A stretch of 47,242 bases of DNA from Tychonema sp. LEGE 06208 (GTDB lineage Bacteria; Cyanobacteriota; Cyanobacteriia; Cyanobacteriales; Microcoleaceae), in the NCBI RefSeq assembly GCF_015207505.1, contig NZ_JADEWT010000042.1, positions 1-47,242 of the forward strand. The letters run 5' to 3'. Below the pieces are notes generated by a model, which saw only the letters and a list, made by a program, of their open reading frames with translations, was not told the DNA's origin and did no database searches. Of the stretch, positions 34,140 to 42,916 are shown one piece after another. How positions within the stretch are numbered: position 1 is the first letter of the stretch; each line of letters starts with the position of its first letter. Position numbers and translations under genes: made by a program.

Positions 34140-34577
34140 CTAAGAATTTTTGCCTACAACTTGTTCTTTAAAAGAATCAACTTCCGTTAATAACTCTTGA
34201 CGAGTAGAAGCCTTGAGGAGATAGCGGTAAACAAACCAACCCGTATATCCCATGCCAATTAACTCAAAAACTGGAGCTACCAAAGGGACATCATTAAGAG
34301 CCGCTAAAACTCCCAGCATTACCTTAAGACTAACACCGCCTGCCAGGATTAAACCCACTGTGACCAGAGGCTTTTGGTATTCAGTAAAAAAATTGGACAG
34401 ATAAACTGGAAGTTCCGACAAAATTGTGAGAACTTGGTCTTTAATATCTTGGAACTGGCTTGTCGGTGTTTCTGTAGTTGTCACTGTAGTGATGACCCCG
34501 GGTTGGTCAGCCACCAGGTCTACTGTGACGACTTCAGTCATCGTTTGTGTGTCGTCAGAAAAGTTAGCTTGTGTCAT
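34140..34577 (-). CDS. CAAD-domain thylakoid membrane protein (CurT/CURT1-like)
   Basis: This 145-residue protein has a charged N-terminal region, then a CAAD domain: an amphipathic helix (YLSNFFTEYQKPLV), a pair of membrane helices (VTVGLILAGGVSLKVMLGVL and FELIGMGYTGWFVYRYLL) and a basic amphipathic tail (RQELLTEVDSFKEQVVG). The CAAD domain is known from cyanobacterial aminoacyl-tRNA synthetases and from CURT1 proteins, which bend thylakoid membranes. No synthetase domain is fused here. It stands alone. Confidence 0.88.
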   Translation of the reverse strand: MTQANFSDDTQTMTEVVTVDLVADQPGVITTVTTTETPTSQFQDIKDQVLTILSELPVYLSNFFTEYQKPLVTVGLILAGGVSLKVMLGVLAALNDVPLVAPVFELIGMGYTGWFVYRYLLKASTRQELLTEVDSFKEQVVGKNS

Positions 34578-34772
34578 TTGATACTTCCTCCGGTGTCAAG
34601 TAAAATTGCAGGCTTTGAGTTGCCGCCAGTGTAATTATCCGGCATTTAGCACAGCATTCTGGCAGCCGGGACTAATTGATGAGATTAAGCCAGACTTTCA
34701 CAAATTGCAAGCAAAACAAACATATCAATTGATTTTAAACAATTGCCGTCGCTGCAAAATCGCTCTTTTGAC

Positions 34773-35777
34773 TCATTTTTTTAATTCACTGAGGTCGATT
34801 TGATTGGGACAAGTACGCCCTTGTTCAAAATCGGTGATATTGCCGCTCGTGGTTTCGGCGATATTTTGCAAAGCCTCCTGAGTGAAAAAAGCTTGATGTC
34901 CGGTAATCAGGACGTTCGGGAAAGTCAGCAAGCGCTGAAATACGTCGTCTTGAATCACCAGATCCGACAAATCCTCAAAAAACAAATCCGTCTCTTGTTC
35001 GTACACATCCAAGCCGAGGTAGCCAATTTTACCAGATTTCAGCCCTTTGGTGACAGCTTTAGTGTCAATCAACTGACCGCGGCTAGTATTGATCAGCATT
35101 ATCCCCGGCTTCATTTGCTCGATCGCCCCTGCATCGATCAAATGGTAAGTTTCCGGGATCAGCGGACAGTGGAGGCTGACAATATCCGAGTTAGCGAACA
35201 GTTGGGCCAGCGCCACATATTCCATCCCCAGGGCCAGACAATCCGGGTTGTGAAAAACATCGTATCCCAGGAGGCGACAGCCGAATCCGTGCAGAATTTT
35301 GGCAGTAAGCGCGCCAATTTTGCCAGTACCGACAATTCCCACCGTTTTACCGTGGAGGTCAAAACCCAACAAGCCGTCTAGGGCGAAATTGCCTTCGCGG
35401 ACGCGGTTGTAGGCGCGGTGGATTTTGCGGTTGAGGGACAAAATCATGGCGACTGCGTGTTCGGCGACTGCGTAGGGAGAATAAGCGGGAACTCGCAGCA
35501 GAGTTAAGTCTAAATCGCGGGCTGCTGCTAAATCGACGTGATTGAATCCGGCCGATCGCAGCGCCAGCAAGCGCACGCCATTTTGGGCGATCGCCCGGAG
35601 CGTTGGAGCGTCCAAACAGTCGTTAACGAAGGCGCAGACGGCCGGAAATCCCGCAGTTAACACGCTCGTTTCCAGGTTCAGGCGCGGTTCAAAAAACACC
35701 AACTCGTGTTGGCCGCTGTTGGCTGCTTCCAAAAAAGTGCGATCGTAAGATTTCGTGCTGAATACAGCTACCTTCAT
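34773..35777 (-). CDS. ldhA: D-lactate dehydrogenase (2-hydroxyacid dehydrogenase family)
   Basis: This protein is 334 residues from the ATG at 35777 ([12 protein letters not shown]). The NAD motif [11 protein letters not shown] lies near residue 150. RSAGFNHVD and the catalytic Arg region ([11 protein letters not shown]), a Glu region in LGLDVYEQE and the catalytic His in ITGHQAFFT identify LdhA-type fermentative D-lactate dehydrogenases, which reduce pyruvate with NADH. An earlier in-frame ATG at 35792 is less likely. In cyanobacteria such enzymes act in dark fermentation. Confidence 0.93.
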   Translation of the reverse strand: MKVAVFSTKSYDRTFLEAANSGQHELVFFEPRLNLETSVLTAGFPAVCAFVNDCLDAPTLRAIAQNGVRLLALRSAGFNHVDLAAARDLDLTLLRVPAYSPYAVAEHAVAMILSLNRKIHRAYNRVREGNFALDGLLGFDLHGKTVGIVGTGKIGALTAKILHGFGCRLLGYDVFHNPDCLALGMEYVALAQLFANSDIVSLHCPLIPETYHLIDAGAIEQMKPGIMLINTSRGQLIDTKAVTKGLKSGKIGYLGLDVYEQETDLFFEDLSDLVIQDDVFQRLLTFPNVLITGHQAFFTQEALQNIAETTSGNITDFEQGRTCPNQIDLSELKK

Positions 35778-35965
35778 GATTTTTGCCTGCAAATTCAGTA
35801 ATAGTTAGCAATTCTTTCCAGATTAACTCTATTTTCTAACCAAAACTCCCTAGTCCAAAAAAACAATTTCCCTGAGAAATTTGTAGTTTCCCAACGAAAG
35901 CCTCTATAAAACAAGCTAATTTTTGGCATTAAGAATGAAAATTTAATTACTTAAGCAATTGCTCC

Positions 35966-36006
35966 TTACCAGGAAGAGCCTGGTAATGCAGAGCCGGAGA
36001 CTCTGC
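35966..36006. repeat. Tandem small hairpins (CCAGG-CCTGG, GCAGAG-CTCTGC)
   Basis: Two stems sit side by side: TTACCAGG/CCTGGTAA with a 5-base loop, then GCAGAG/CTCTGC with a 7-base loop. They lie between ldhA and the end of cbiO. This GAGCCTGGTAATGCAGAGC arrangement is a common cyanobacterial intergenic repeat. It may also end cbiO transcription. Confidence 0.65.
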
Positions 36007-36065
36007 CTCCTTTGATCTCGCAATTTACAGTCTGAGGTTGTAGCACCCTACAAACTAATGACCGA

Positions 36066-36800
36066 TTACCAATCGGGCGGCAAATTATAACTTTCAAGAG
36101 TTGATTGGTCTTTTAGCAAATCTTCAGTTTCTCTGTCAATTTTAATCTCACCATCCGCCAAAATTAACGCCCTTTGAGTCGTTTTTCCGATCCAATTCAA
36201 ATCATGGGACGCGATTAAAATTACCTCGATCGGCAATTGCGACAAAACTTTAGCCAAACGCCTGCGCCACGAGGGGTCTAGTCCGTTAGTCGGCTCGTCT
36301 AAGATTAAAATTGCAGGCTTTAATGCTAAAATTGCTGCCAAGGCTGCTAACCTTCTTTGACCCCCGGAAAGTTCGTGGGCCGAACGGTTGGCAAATTCGA
36401 CTAAACCGAATTCGTCTAATAAATCTAAAGCTCGATCGCGCGCTTCCCCAGGCGACACTCCATAATTGCGCGGCCCGAACATCACATCCTCTAAAATAGT
36501 CGGCATAAATAGCTGGTCGTTAGCATCTTGAAAACAAAATCCTATTTGCTTCCGCGCTTGCGATAAAGTCGCCTGTTCCAGCTTGATTCCCTGCACTCTA
36601 ATTTCGCCGGATTGAGGCATTTTTAAGCCGATTAAATTTTCGAGTAAGGTGCTTTTTCCAGCCCCTGTTAAACCCATTAAGCCTACTCTTTCCCCTGGTT
36701 GCAAACTAAAGGAAATTCCCCGCAATACTGGCTTTTGTTGGGGATAGCTGAATACTAGGTCTTGCACTTCAATGGTTGGCGGTGATTTGAGATTAGTCAA
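36066..36800 (-). CDS. cbiO: Cobalt/nickel ECF transporter ATP-binding protein
   Basis: This 244-residue ABC ATPase has Walker A GLTGAGKST near residues 43-51, signature LSGGQRR near 144, and Walker B ILILDEPTNGLD, with a switch His in ASHDLNW. Members of this family power uptake of cobalt or nickel with CbiQ and CbiM. It is the last gene of the set after cbiMN and cbiQ, separated from cbiQ by 216 bases filled with repeats. Metal preference is not readable from the sequence. Confidence 0.93.
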   Translation of the reverse strand: MTNLKSPPTIEVQDLVFSYPQQKPVLRGISFSLQPGERVGLMGLTGAGKSTLLENLIGLKMPQSGEIRVQGIKLEQATLSQARKQIGFCFQDANDQLFMPTILEDVMFGPRNYGVSPGEARDRALDLLDEFGLVEFANRSAHELSGGQRRLAALAAILALKPAILILDEPTNGLDPSWRRRLAKVLSQLPIEVILIASHDLNWIGKTTQRALILADGEIKIDRETEDLLKDQSTLESYNLPPDW

Positions 36801-36835
36801 TTTTTATTTACCTCGATTTTATGATTAAGAGTTTT

Positions 36836-36872
36836 TAACCGCAGAGGGCGCAGAGAACGCAGAGAGGGGAGA
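36836..36872 (+). repeat. Dispersed repeat, ACCGCAGAGGGCGCAGAG family
   Basis: This is TTAACCGCAGAGGGCGCAG followed by AGAACGCAGAGAGGGG, inside the gap between cbiQ and cbiO. The same family is at 1248-1290 and 25180-25222. Confidence 0.75.
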
Positions 36873-36907
36873 AGGGGAAAGTAAAAAAACATTTAAATCA
36901 ACAACAA

Positions 36908-37019
36908 CTAATGACTGATGACTAATGACTAATGACTAATGACCAATGACTAATGACTAATGACCAATGACCAATGACTAATGACCAATGACCAATGACT
37001 AATGACCAATGACTAATTA
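36908..37019. repeat. Long heptamer tandem repeat (TAATGAC/CAATGAC)
   Basis: About sixteen units of TAATGAC or CAATGAC separate cbiQ from cbiO; the last bases reach the cbiQ stop codon. This is the longest array of the window. Confidence 0.92.
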
Positions 37020-37673
37020 CCAATTACCGTAAGAAGCTATTGTTAATCCCGCTGCGGTTAAAATCGCGAGTGTCAGCCACAGTCGCTGTTTTGGTGTTGA
37101 TTTTGAGTCGGTGGGCAAACTTCCTTGATAGCCGCGAATTAGCATGGCTGCGTGTACTCTTTCTGCGCGATCGAGACTTCGCAAATAAAGTGCTCCGATC
37201 ATGGAAGCACTGGCGTAGCGCAGCCATCCTCCCGTACCGGATAAGCCTCGGAGTTGCGCGGATCTTTTCATGCGGTTGACTTCGGCTAGCAAGATTTCTA
37301 AGTATTGTCCTGCTAAAAGAACTATTTCTTGCAAACCTGCTGGTAGGGGTAATCCTTTGAGGGCGATTCCGAAACTGTGGGGCGGCAAAGTTAGCAGAAA
37401 ACTGTTCATAATTAGCAGGCAAATTAGGGAACGCAGCAATAGAAAACTAGCGCGTTCCCAACTTTGCGGCAATACTAACAATGACAGAAAAATTAATTCT
37501 GCTCCTAACAGTTGTAATAGGGTTCGCAGCGGTGCTCTCAGCCACAACGACCAAAAAAGTGCGATCGCCCCATAAATCCCCAGCCACAGCCAAGCGCCAG
37601 TCTTCATAAAACCAATGCCGACTACAATTATCAGAGATAACCGCAATCGAAAAGGTATCGAGAGTTTAAGCAT
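37017..37673 (-). CDS. cbiQ: Cobalt/nickel ECF transporter transmembrane protein
   Basis: This protein is about 218 residues from the ATG at 37673 (MLKLSIPFRLRL). It overlaps the cbiMN stop by eight bases (ATGCTTAA), which shows coupled translation. It has several membrane helices and a cytoplasmic coupling region (RMKRSAQLRGLSG and HAAMLIRGYQG) that contacts the ATPase. It is the energy-coupling membrane subunit (EcfT type). A longer upstream frame would lie inside cbiMN and is rejected. Confidence 0.92.
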   Translation of the reverse strand: MLKLSIPFRLRLSLIIVVGIGFMKTGAWLWLGIYGAIALFWSLWLRAPLRTLLQLLGAELIFLSLLVLPQSWERASFLLLRSLICLLIMNSFLLTLPPHSFGIALKGLPLPAGLQEIVLLAGQYLEILLAEVNRMKRSAQLRGLSGTGGWLRYASASMIGALYLRSLDRAERVHAAMLIRGYQGSLPTDSKSTPKQRLWLTLAILTAAGLTIASYGNW

Positions 37674-38592
37674 CTTTCGGTTTGACCAATTGAGCAATAC
37701 CAAAGGCAGCGCCGAAGCAGATTGCAGATCCCACAACTCCAGCAATGCTGGTACCAATCGGCTGTTCTTCTAATCCTTTAACTGTGTAATCTGCGAAGGG
37801 AGTAGGATTTTCGATCGCCACAGCTTCTTTATCTTTAAAACCGTATTTTTCCGCTACAGCTTCTAACCCATCGGGCCAACTTGAAGCGAACAGCGAAAGC
37901 AAGCCCGAAATTAATAAAACCCCTACTACTGGCGCTACCCATTTCTGCAATTGTGGCTGTTCTCCCGGTAATAAATCCGGCCGAACTTTGATGAGATAAG
38001 TTAAAACTCCGCCTGTAATTATCCCTTCGCCAATGCCAATTAAAATATGTACGCCTACCATTGCGGGTAATGCGATATTCAGCGGTACTGTACCAGAAAT
38101 TGCTAGTTCGATCGCCACACAAATAGAAGCAGCAACGACGCTGAGGGCGGCGGCAATACCCGCAGCTAGGGGCAAGCGATTTCTGGAACCTCCCAAGAGT
38201 TGCTGCAACGGCTGCAACAGCCACCAGCCAACCCAAATGCCCACTAGCCCCATGTTAAAAATATTCGCACCCAAGGCGGTGATGCCCCCGTCGGCAAACA
38301 AGACGCTTTGAATGATAAAAACCGTGCTCATCGCCAAAGTTGCCGCCCAAGGGCTCCCCAAAACCACGGATGCCAGCGCCCCTCCCAACAAGTGCCCGCT
38401 GGTGCCGCCGGCTACGGGAAAGTTGATCATCTGGGCTGCAAACACGAAAGCTGTAGTTAATCCCATGATTGGGCCTTGCCGCGATCCCAGACTGGTGCGG
38501 GTTCGACTTAGGGCAACTGCAATTACTGCTGCACTTGCTACGCCGGTGACAATAGCTACGGGCGGTGACAGAAAACCATCAGGTATGTGCAT
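37666..38592 (-). CDS. cbiM: Cobalt/nickel ECF substrate-binding subunit, CbiM-CbiN-type fusion
   Basis: This 308-residue protein begins with MHIPDGFLSP, whose free N-terminus, His2 and a later His bind the metal in CbiM/NikM proteins. Seven or so membrane helices follow, including GGTSGHLLGGALAS. The last 90 residues (from about 215) have a membrane helix and the PDGLE sequence, then another helix, as in CbiN/NikN. The two components are thus one polypeptide. It is first in the set cbiMN-cbiQ-cbiO. The start is confirmed by the required N-terminal motif. Confidence 0.94.
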   Translation of the reverse strand: MHIPDGFLSPPVAIVTGVASAAVIAVALSRTRTSLGSRQGPIMGLTTAFVFAAQMINFPVAGGTSGHLLGGALASVVLGSPWAATLAMSTVFIIQSVLFADGGITALGANIFNMGLVGIWVGWWLLQPLQQLLGGSRNRLPLAAGIAAALSVVAASICVAIELAISGTVPLNIALPAMVGVHILIGIGEGIITGGVLTYLIKVRPDLLPGEQPQLQKWVAPVVGVLLISGLLSLFASSWPDGLEAVAEKYGFKDKEAVAIENPTPFADYTVKGLEEQPIGTSIAGVVGSAICFGAAFGIAQLVKPKDA

Positions 38593-38697
38593 CGATATAT
38601 CCCAAACAAGAGAACTCCCAACCCTTTAGTCAACTATTTTTTACAAAACTTTACTATGCCCTATGGGGGGATTGGTGGGGGGCTGTGATGCTCTTCT

Positions 38698-38760
38698 TTA
38701 GCGGGCAATTCGTGGCGGGCGATCGCTTCTGTTACAAGGATGCAGGCAACAAACCGCCAT
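38698..38760 (-). CDS. Possible Cys-rich leader peptide upstream of cbiM
   Basis: This is a 20-codon ORF reading M-A-V-C-C-L-H-P-C-N then a basic tail RSDRPPRIAR. An AGGAG lies eight bases before the ATG. The stop is 105 bases upstream of the cbiM start and on the same strand. Three Cys and one His in the first nine residues could bind metal or sense Cys-tRNA supply. The size is far below the usual gene limit, so it needs expression or conservation data. Confidence 0.35.
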   Translation of the reverse strand: MAVCCLHPCNRSDRPPRIAR

Positions 38761-39055
38761 AATTTTCACTCCTGGGCGATCGGAGATTAAGTAATTCTTA
38801 ACAATTAATCGAATTTTATACCTACAGCCCGCACCTGCCAGCTTTTTGATAAAAATTATTAATATTTCTTGCCCGATTTAACATCCGTTTTTGGGTTGGT
38901 CAAGCAAAAGATTAAAAAAATATAAAGAATTAACTGAAAATTCTCAATTGGTTTTATTCTCAACTTTTGAGAATAAATTGCATTAACTTTTTGACCGCAG
39001 TCGCAGTACAATTGCCCGAAAGCTAGTCAAATCCCAATTAGTGGGTGTTGGAAAA

Positions 39056-39217
39056 ATGAAAAAGCTCGAATTATTGCCACTTAATATAGTCAGCAATATT
39101 TTGGCTGCAGTCGATCGCGCAAAGTGCGATCGGCTCGTCCCCCACTGCGGGCATTCTCAAGATATTCAAAAAACTAATGCAATTATTATCAAGTAATTTT
39201 CCCAACAGGGTTGCTTA
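39056..39217 (+). CDS. Possible small protein (53 residues)
   Basis: This open frame starts MKKLELLPLNIVSNIL and ends NFPNRVA. It contains a CDRLVPHCGH stretch with two Cys and two His that could bind metal, but also two GCGATCGC-like motifs that may just be repeat DNA. No strong ribosome site precedes it. It lies 134 bases before the split gene at 39352. Low confidence. Confidence 0.22.
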
Positions 39218-39351
39218 ATCAGGGTATGAAAAAAATAAGTTGAAAATTCAGAAATTTTGTGGATTCTGGTTTCTATGACTTGCATATTTAGCCTTTCATA
39301 CCGTAAATCAGCAACGCCCAAACAAAAAATAAGCCGCTCCCAGCCAGGGAG

Positions 39352-40046
39352 ATGCACAAAATAGTTTGGGCTTGTGTGGGAGTTTTCACTCTTTTTTGTG
39401 TGACTTATCCCATCGCGATGTTTCGCGTAGCGCAAAAAGAAAAGTTTCGCGGTATTTACGTCAAGTCTTGGACACCAGAGTTGAAAAATCCTGATGGTAC
39501 TGCAGCAGATGTTCGGAGTTTTGATAAGCCCGCCCAACCAGCTATTACCAGTAGCGGTGCGCTGCCGGCGGTAGTTGCTGACAGCCAAAAAAAGTTGCCT
39601 GAAAAGTCTTCTGATGTTGTGCCTTTTACTAATCAGTCTACTTAAACAGCTATTACCAGAGCGGTACAGATAAGACTGTGCAAGCTGTACCTGTATCAGC
39701 AGGCCAGCCAGAAACTCAGGCGGTGAATGGGACTAATCAGATAGCAGAAATTACCGATCGCGCTAAACTAGATGAATTAGCTATCAAAGTGTACGATCGC
39801 ATCGATCCAGATTGGCAAACTAAGCCTACCTTCACACAAAATCTAGTGTATCGCGTGACTGCGAGTCTTGATGGGGCGATCGCAAATTTCGAGCCGCTCA
39901 ATCAACCAGCCAAAGATTTCACCCAAGAAACTCCCCTACCTTCTGTGCAGCAGACTTCCCAAACTCAGAGTAACAGCGGTGCAGTACCCGCAGCCAAATT
40001 TACCGTAGTGTTTGCTCCTAATGGAGTCTTGGAAGTCAACCCCTAA
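39352..40046 (+). pseudogene. Frameshift-split gene: small membrane-anchored protein of unknown function
   Basis: Two adjacent frames look like one gene. The first (39352-39645, 97 codons) starts with a membrane helix (IVWACVGVFTLFCVTYPIAM) and then RVAQKEKFRGIYVKSW. The second (coding-like from about 39633 to 40046) continues with NSYYQSGTDKTVQAVPV, then LDELAIKVYDRIDPDWQ and a beta-like C-terminus. The frames differ by one, as if one base were lost, or two gained, between 39633 and 39643. No slippery heptamer is seen. It is either a true frameshift or a sequencing error. A GTG at 39678 could start the second part alone. Confidence 0.6.
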
Positions 40047-40125
40047 TTGAGACAAAAAACTGTCCGGTAAGCTGCGCGGCGCGCGCCTTGCTGGGAAACT
40101 TTTTCTTGAAATTAGGACAAAAGTC

Positions 40126-40179
40126 AAAGGCCTAAAGCGGTAAGGCGCGATCGATCGCACCCTACCGCTTTAGGCCTTT
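40126..40179. terminator. Long hairpin, probable terminator
   Basis: AAAGGCCTAAAGCGGTA (40126-40142) pairs perfectly with TACCGCTTTAGGCCTTT (40163-40179) in a 17-bp stem. The loop contains GCGATCGATCGC, itself self-complementary. An A-run follows on the plus strand rather than a T-run, so this may act as a bidirectional structure between the split gene and the ferritin-like gene. Confidence 0.55.
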
Positions 40180-40271
40180 AAAAAAAACACTTTTTGCCAA
40201 AAATCCATTCAATCAAGAAACATGATATCCTAAATATTGTCATTCATTGCATTCTAAATCAAACACAACAA

Positions 40272-40706
40272 ATGAAAGAACTTGACGATAAAAAAACCCA
40301 AGAACTTCTAGCCACCATCATGGAATGGGAACTAGCAGGGGTTGTGCGCTACACCCACTATGCACTGATGGTGACAGGTCCAAACCGCATCCCCATCGTG
40401 CAATTTTTTAAAGCACAAGCAACTGAATCCCTGCTCCACGCGCAACAAGCCGGAGAAATTCTTACTGGCTTAGAAGGGCATCCAACGCAAAAAATTGCGA
40501 CTATCGAAGAAACATACAAACATTCGGTAAAAGATTTGTTGGAAGAAAGTCTAAATCACGAAAAAACAGCCCTCAAAAAGTATAAATCTTTACTTGAAGT
40601 AGTGACAGACTCCAGCATTTATCTCGAAGAATACGCCCGCAACATGATCGGTCAAGAAGAACTGCACCAAGTAGAACTGAAAAAAATGCTGAGGGATTTC
40701 AGTTAA
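40272..40706 (+). CDS. Ferritin-like / bacterioferritin-type protein
   Basis: This protein is 144 residues from the ATG at 40272 (MKELDDKKTQELL). An upstream in-frame extension lacks protein character. It is a four-helix bundle with ferritin-like metal ligands: MEWELAG near residue 20, TESLLHAQ near 51-58, a central ESLNHEKTALKKY helix, and EELHQVELKKML near the end. The family stores or handles iron, or resists peroxide. The first helix pair has ExxxH spacing, not the classical ExxH, so function should be taken as ferritin-like only. An iron permease gene follows at 41034. Confidence 0.85.
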   Translation: MKELDDKKTQELLATIMEWELAGVVRYTHYALMVTGPNRIPIVQFFKAQATESLLHAQQAGEILTGLEGHPTQKIATIEETYKHSVKDLLEESLNHEKTALKKYKSLLEVVTDSSIYLEEYARNMIGQEELHQVELKKMLRDFS

Positions 40707-41033
40707 GAGAAGTAATAGAGCGCATTCCTCAGTCATTAGTCCTTAGTTAATCCCCAACCGCCTTAAGATAGAGCATATCTTCGGAGAGTAAAAAGCATTT
40801 TTTAGGAATGCTGTCCCCGCTCGAAAAAGTTGTATATTTAGCGAGCGGGCACAGCAATCATATAAAAGCAAAACAGAAATGCTGCGCCTTAAAAATAGCC
40901 GATCCTTCTCTTCTCTTCCTTTGCGTCCTTAGCGTCTTCGCGGTTCAATAATTGGATCTTCTAGCAGCGGTAAAAGCAAAGTTACTAAAAACTAAGGATT
41001 AAAAACTAACTAGAAATTAGCAGTTATAAAAAA
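40707..41033. promoter_or_regulatory. Spacer between ferritin-like and FTR1 genes
   Basis: These 327 bases lie between two genes on the same strand. An inverted copy of the GCAGAGGGCGCAGAG-type repeat (here TTCCTTTGCGTCCTTAGCG) is at about 40907-40948, and CGGTTCAATAATTGG follows. I see no recognisable iron-box sequence. Confidence 0.4.
40907..40948 (-). repeat. Dispersed repeat, ACCGCAGAGGGCGCAGAG family (inverted)
   Basis: Read on the minus strand it is TTGAACCGCGAAGACGCTAA then GGACGCAAAGGAAGAGAAG, a diverged member of the family at 1248-1290, 25180-25222 and 36836-36872. Confidence 0.65.
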
Positions 41034-41984
41034 ATGATTTTTAGCGAAGCCGTACCGACTTTTGTAATTACCCTGCGCGAAGGCGTGGAAGCAGCCTTAG
41101 TCGTGGGAATTGTTCTCGCTTGTTTGAAAAAAGCCGAGCAAAGTAACCTCAATTCCTGGGTTTATGCAGGTGTCGCAGCCGGCATTGCTGCTAGCGGTTT
41201 GGTTGGTGTTTTATTCAATGGGTTACTCGCGGCCCTATCAACATCTAATCAGCCTTACGCACCGGTAATCAAACAGCTATTAGAAGGCGTCTTGGGAGTT
41301 GTGGCGATCGCCATGCTAAGCTGGATGCTAATTTGGATGACTCAGCAAGCGCGGTTTCTCAAAGCAGAAGTTGAAGGAGCAGTTACAGCAGCTTTAAGAG
41401 AAAATACTCAGGCCGGCTGGGGCGTATTTGGTTTAATTTTTATTGCGGTACTGCGCGAAGGTTTTGAAACAGTTTTGTTTGTTAGCGCTCAATTTCAACA
41501 GGGTTTGAGTCCCGCTTTAGGCGCTTTGGGCGGTTTGACTGGGGCGACAATCATTGGGGCGCTGTTGTTCAAGTGGGGAGTCAAAATTGATATCCGCCTG
41601 TTTTTCAAGTTTATGGGAATTTTGTTGCTGTTAATTGTGGCGGGTTTGGCGGTATCTGCACTCAAGCATTTTGACCAAGCTGCTGCTATTTTGTCGCAGA
41701 TGGATAGCAAGTATGCAGGGATTTGTGTGTTTTACGATCGCACCGCAGCACTGCACTCTTGTATTTTAGGCCCTATGGTGTGGAATGCTGCAGGAGTTTT
41801 GCCCGATCGGCAGTTTCCCGGAGTTATTCTCAAAGCACTCTTTGGATACAGAGATCGAATCTATCTTTTGCAAGCTATTGGTTATACAATATTTTTAGCC
41901 ACCATCGGCGCTCTTTACTTCCAAAAATTAGACTCTAAGCCTACTCTTCCCAGCAACAATACTCAACCCGCTCCGCCTCACTAG
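41034..41984 (+). CDS. FTR1-family iron permease
   Basis: This 316-residue membrane protein has the two FTR1 signatures: REGVEAALVVG (residues 15-25) and REGFETVLFV (141-150), whose REGxE residues bind iron. Seven or so membrane helices follow the family topology. The C-terminus is a short Pro-rich tail. In bacteria such permeases take up iron across the inner membrane, usually with EfeO and EfeB partners, which are not in this window. It follows the ferritin-like gene, hinting at coordinated iron handling. Confidence 0.93.
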   Translation: MIFSEAVPTFVITLREGVEAALVVGIVLACLKKAEQSNLNSWVYAGVAAGIAASGLVGVLFNGLLAALSTSNQPYAPVIKQLLEGVLGVVAIAMLSWMLIWMTQQARFLKAEVEGAVTAALRENTQAGWGVFGLIFIAVLREGFETVLFVSAQFQQGLSPALGALGGLTGATIIGALLFKWGVKIDIRLFFKFMGILLLLIVAGLAVSALKHFDQAAAILSQMDSKYAGICVFYDRTAALHSCILGPMVWNAAGVLPDRQFPGVILKALFGYRDRIYLLQAIGYTIFLATIGALYFQKLDSKPTLPSNNTQPAPPH

Positions 41985-42916
41985 CTTTGCTAGCAGTTTT
42001 TCTCCTTTGTGTCGCGGCTTCAATAAATTTTTATTTTTTCAAATAATTAAAAAATGCCCAATTTTTTCAGGTTTGGGGGTTGATCTTTTGACTTTTGTAT
42101 GATACCATTCAATAATGGGAATATTGAGTTTTTTTGTTATAAATAGTCATAGTTCCATTATTACATTATACCGTCAATAGCCCTCAAAAGCAAGCCCTAG
42201 GCATCAAAAAAAAAAGAAATTTTTTTTAACTCAACTTAATAAAGTTAACAAAATTTAGAGTTTTTGGGCGATCGATCGTGGGAAACCTTAAACTCAAAGG
42301 CTCAGACTATTTTTTGATATCATAGAGGCAAAACAAGCTCGATCGCGAAACAGGTCGATCGACAAATGCGACAGCAAACCGACATCGATTTTACCTGCAT
42401 CCAAAAGTGGGAAAGCAAAGTTTTATTCCCAATACATCTCGCTTCAATTCACATTCAAGCCGCACAGCAGCAATTAGAAGGTTGAGGAATTGCACCGCCA
42501 GATATCGGCCACTATCAATTTCTAGGCTCAACCGCTCAACTTTAGGGCAAATTCCTACCAAAAATATTGGCATTTCCCATTTCGACAGTTGTAAATACAG
42601 TTACATCGATCGGCCCGTCAAGCCAGAATCGCCTCTGAAATCTTAAATCTCACATCAAATCGCAGCTAACTCCCTGCAAAACCCGCCCGCATCCGACCAA
42701 AATTTAACCTCTCGGCCAGTAAAAAAATCTGCCCTCAGAAGGATTTTTGGCGAACATTTTTTTGATAGGTGCTCCATAGGGCTTATAATTAGTACAAGAA
42801 TATTTACAAAATTCGCAACGCTCTTAATGAAGCTTAAGATTAAAACATTGTTCGTTAAAGTTAGCTGGAACCCCCAGAATGCTGTAGTCTCAGCCATCTG
42901 GTTAGCGGTGAGATAA
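41985..42916. other. Longest spacer, no supported gene
   Basis: These 932 bases before rpaA contain A/T-rich runs at about 42210-42240. The stretch 42366-42650 has protein-like composition in one frame from an ATG at 42366 but carries in-frame stops at 42483 and 42543; it may be a decayed gene. Upstream sequence for rpaA (42780-42916) is also here. I see no RNA gene. Confidence 0.45.

Larger units (their letters stand above)
38593..39351. other. Long spacer with two possible small ORFs
   Basis: These 759 bases separate the cbi set from the split gene at 39352. They hold a minus-strand 20-codon Cys-rich ORF with a ribosome site (38698-38760) and a plus-strand 53-codon ORF (39056-39217). The rest is AT-rich, with a TTAATAATTTTTATC-like stretch near 38850. 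I found no convincing cobalamin-riboswitch core. Confidence 0.5.

Noticed and set aside
29621..37019. CRISPR arrays
   Set aside because: The tandem arrays have seven-base units with no spacers, so they are short tandem repeats and not CRISPR.
38593..38790. Cobalamin riboswitch upstream of cbiM
   Set aside because: A CACAGCCCCCCACC stretch on the minus strand recalls a B12 box, but the other conserved boxes and stems are missing.
39633..39650. Programmed -1 frameshift joining the two halves of the split gene
   Set aside because: No X-XXY-YYZ slippery heptamer lies in the short overlap available between the stop in one frame (39630) and the stop in the other (39643).
42366..42650. Possible decayed gene reading from an ATG at 42366
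   Set aside because: Composition is protein-like, but two in-frame stops (42483, 42543) occur and I recognise no family. It is noted only as part of the spacer.
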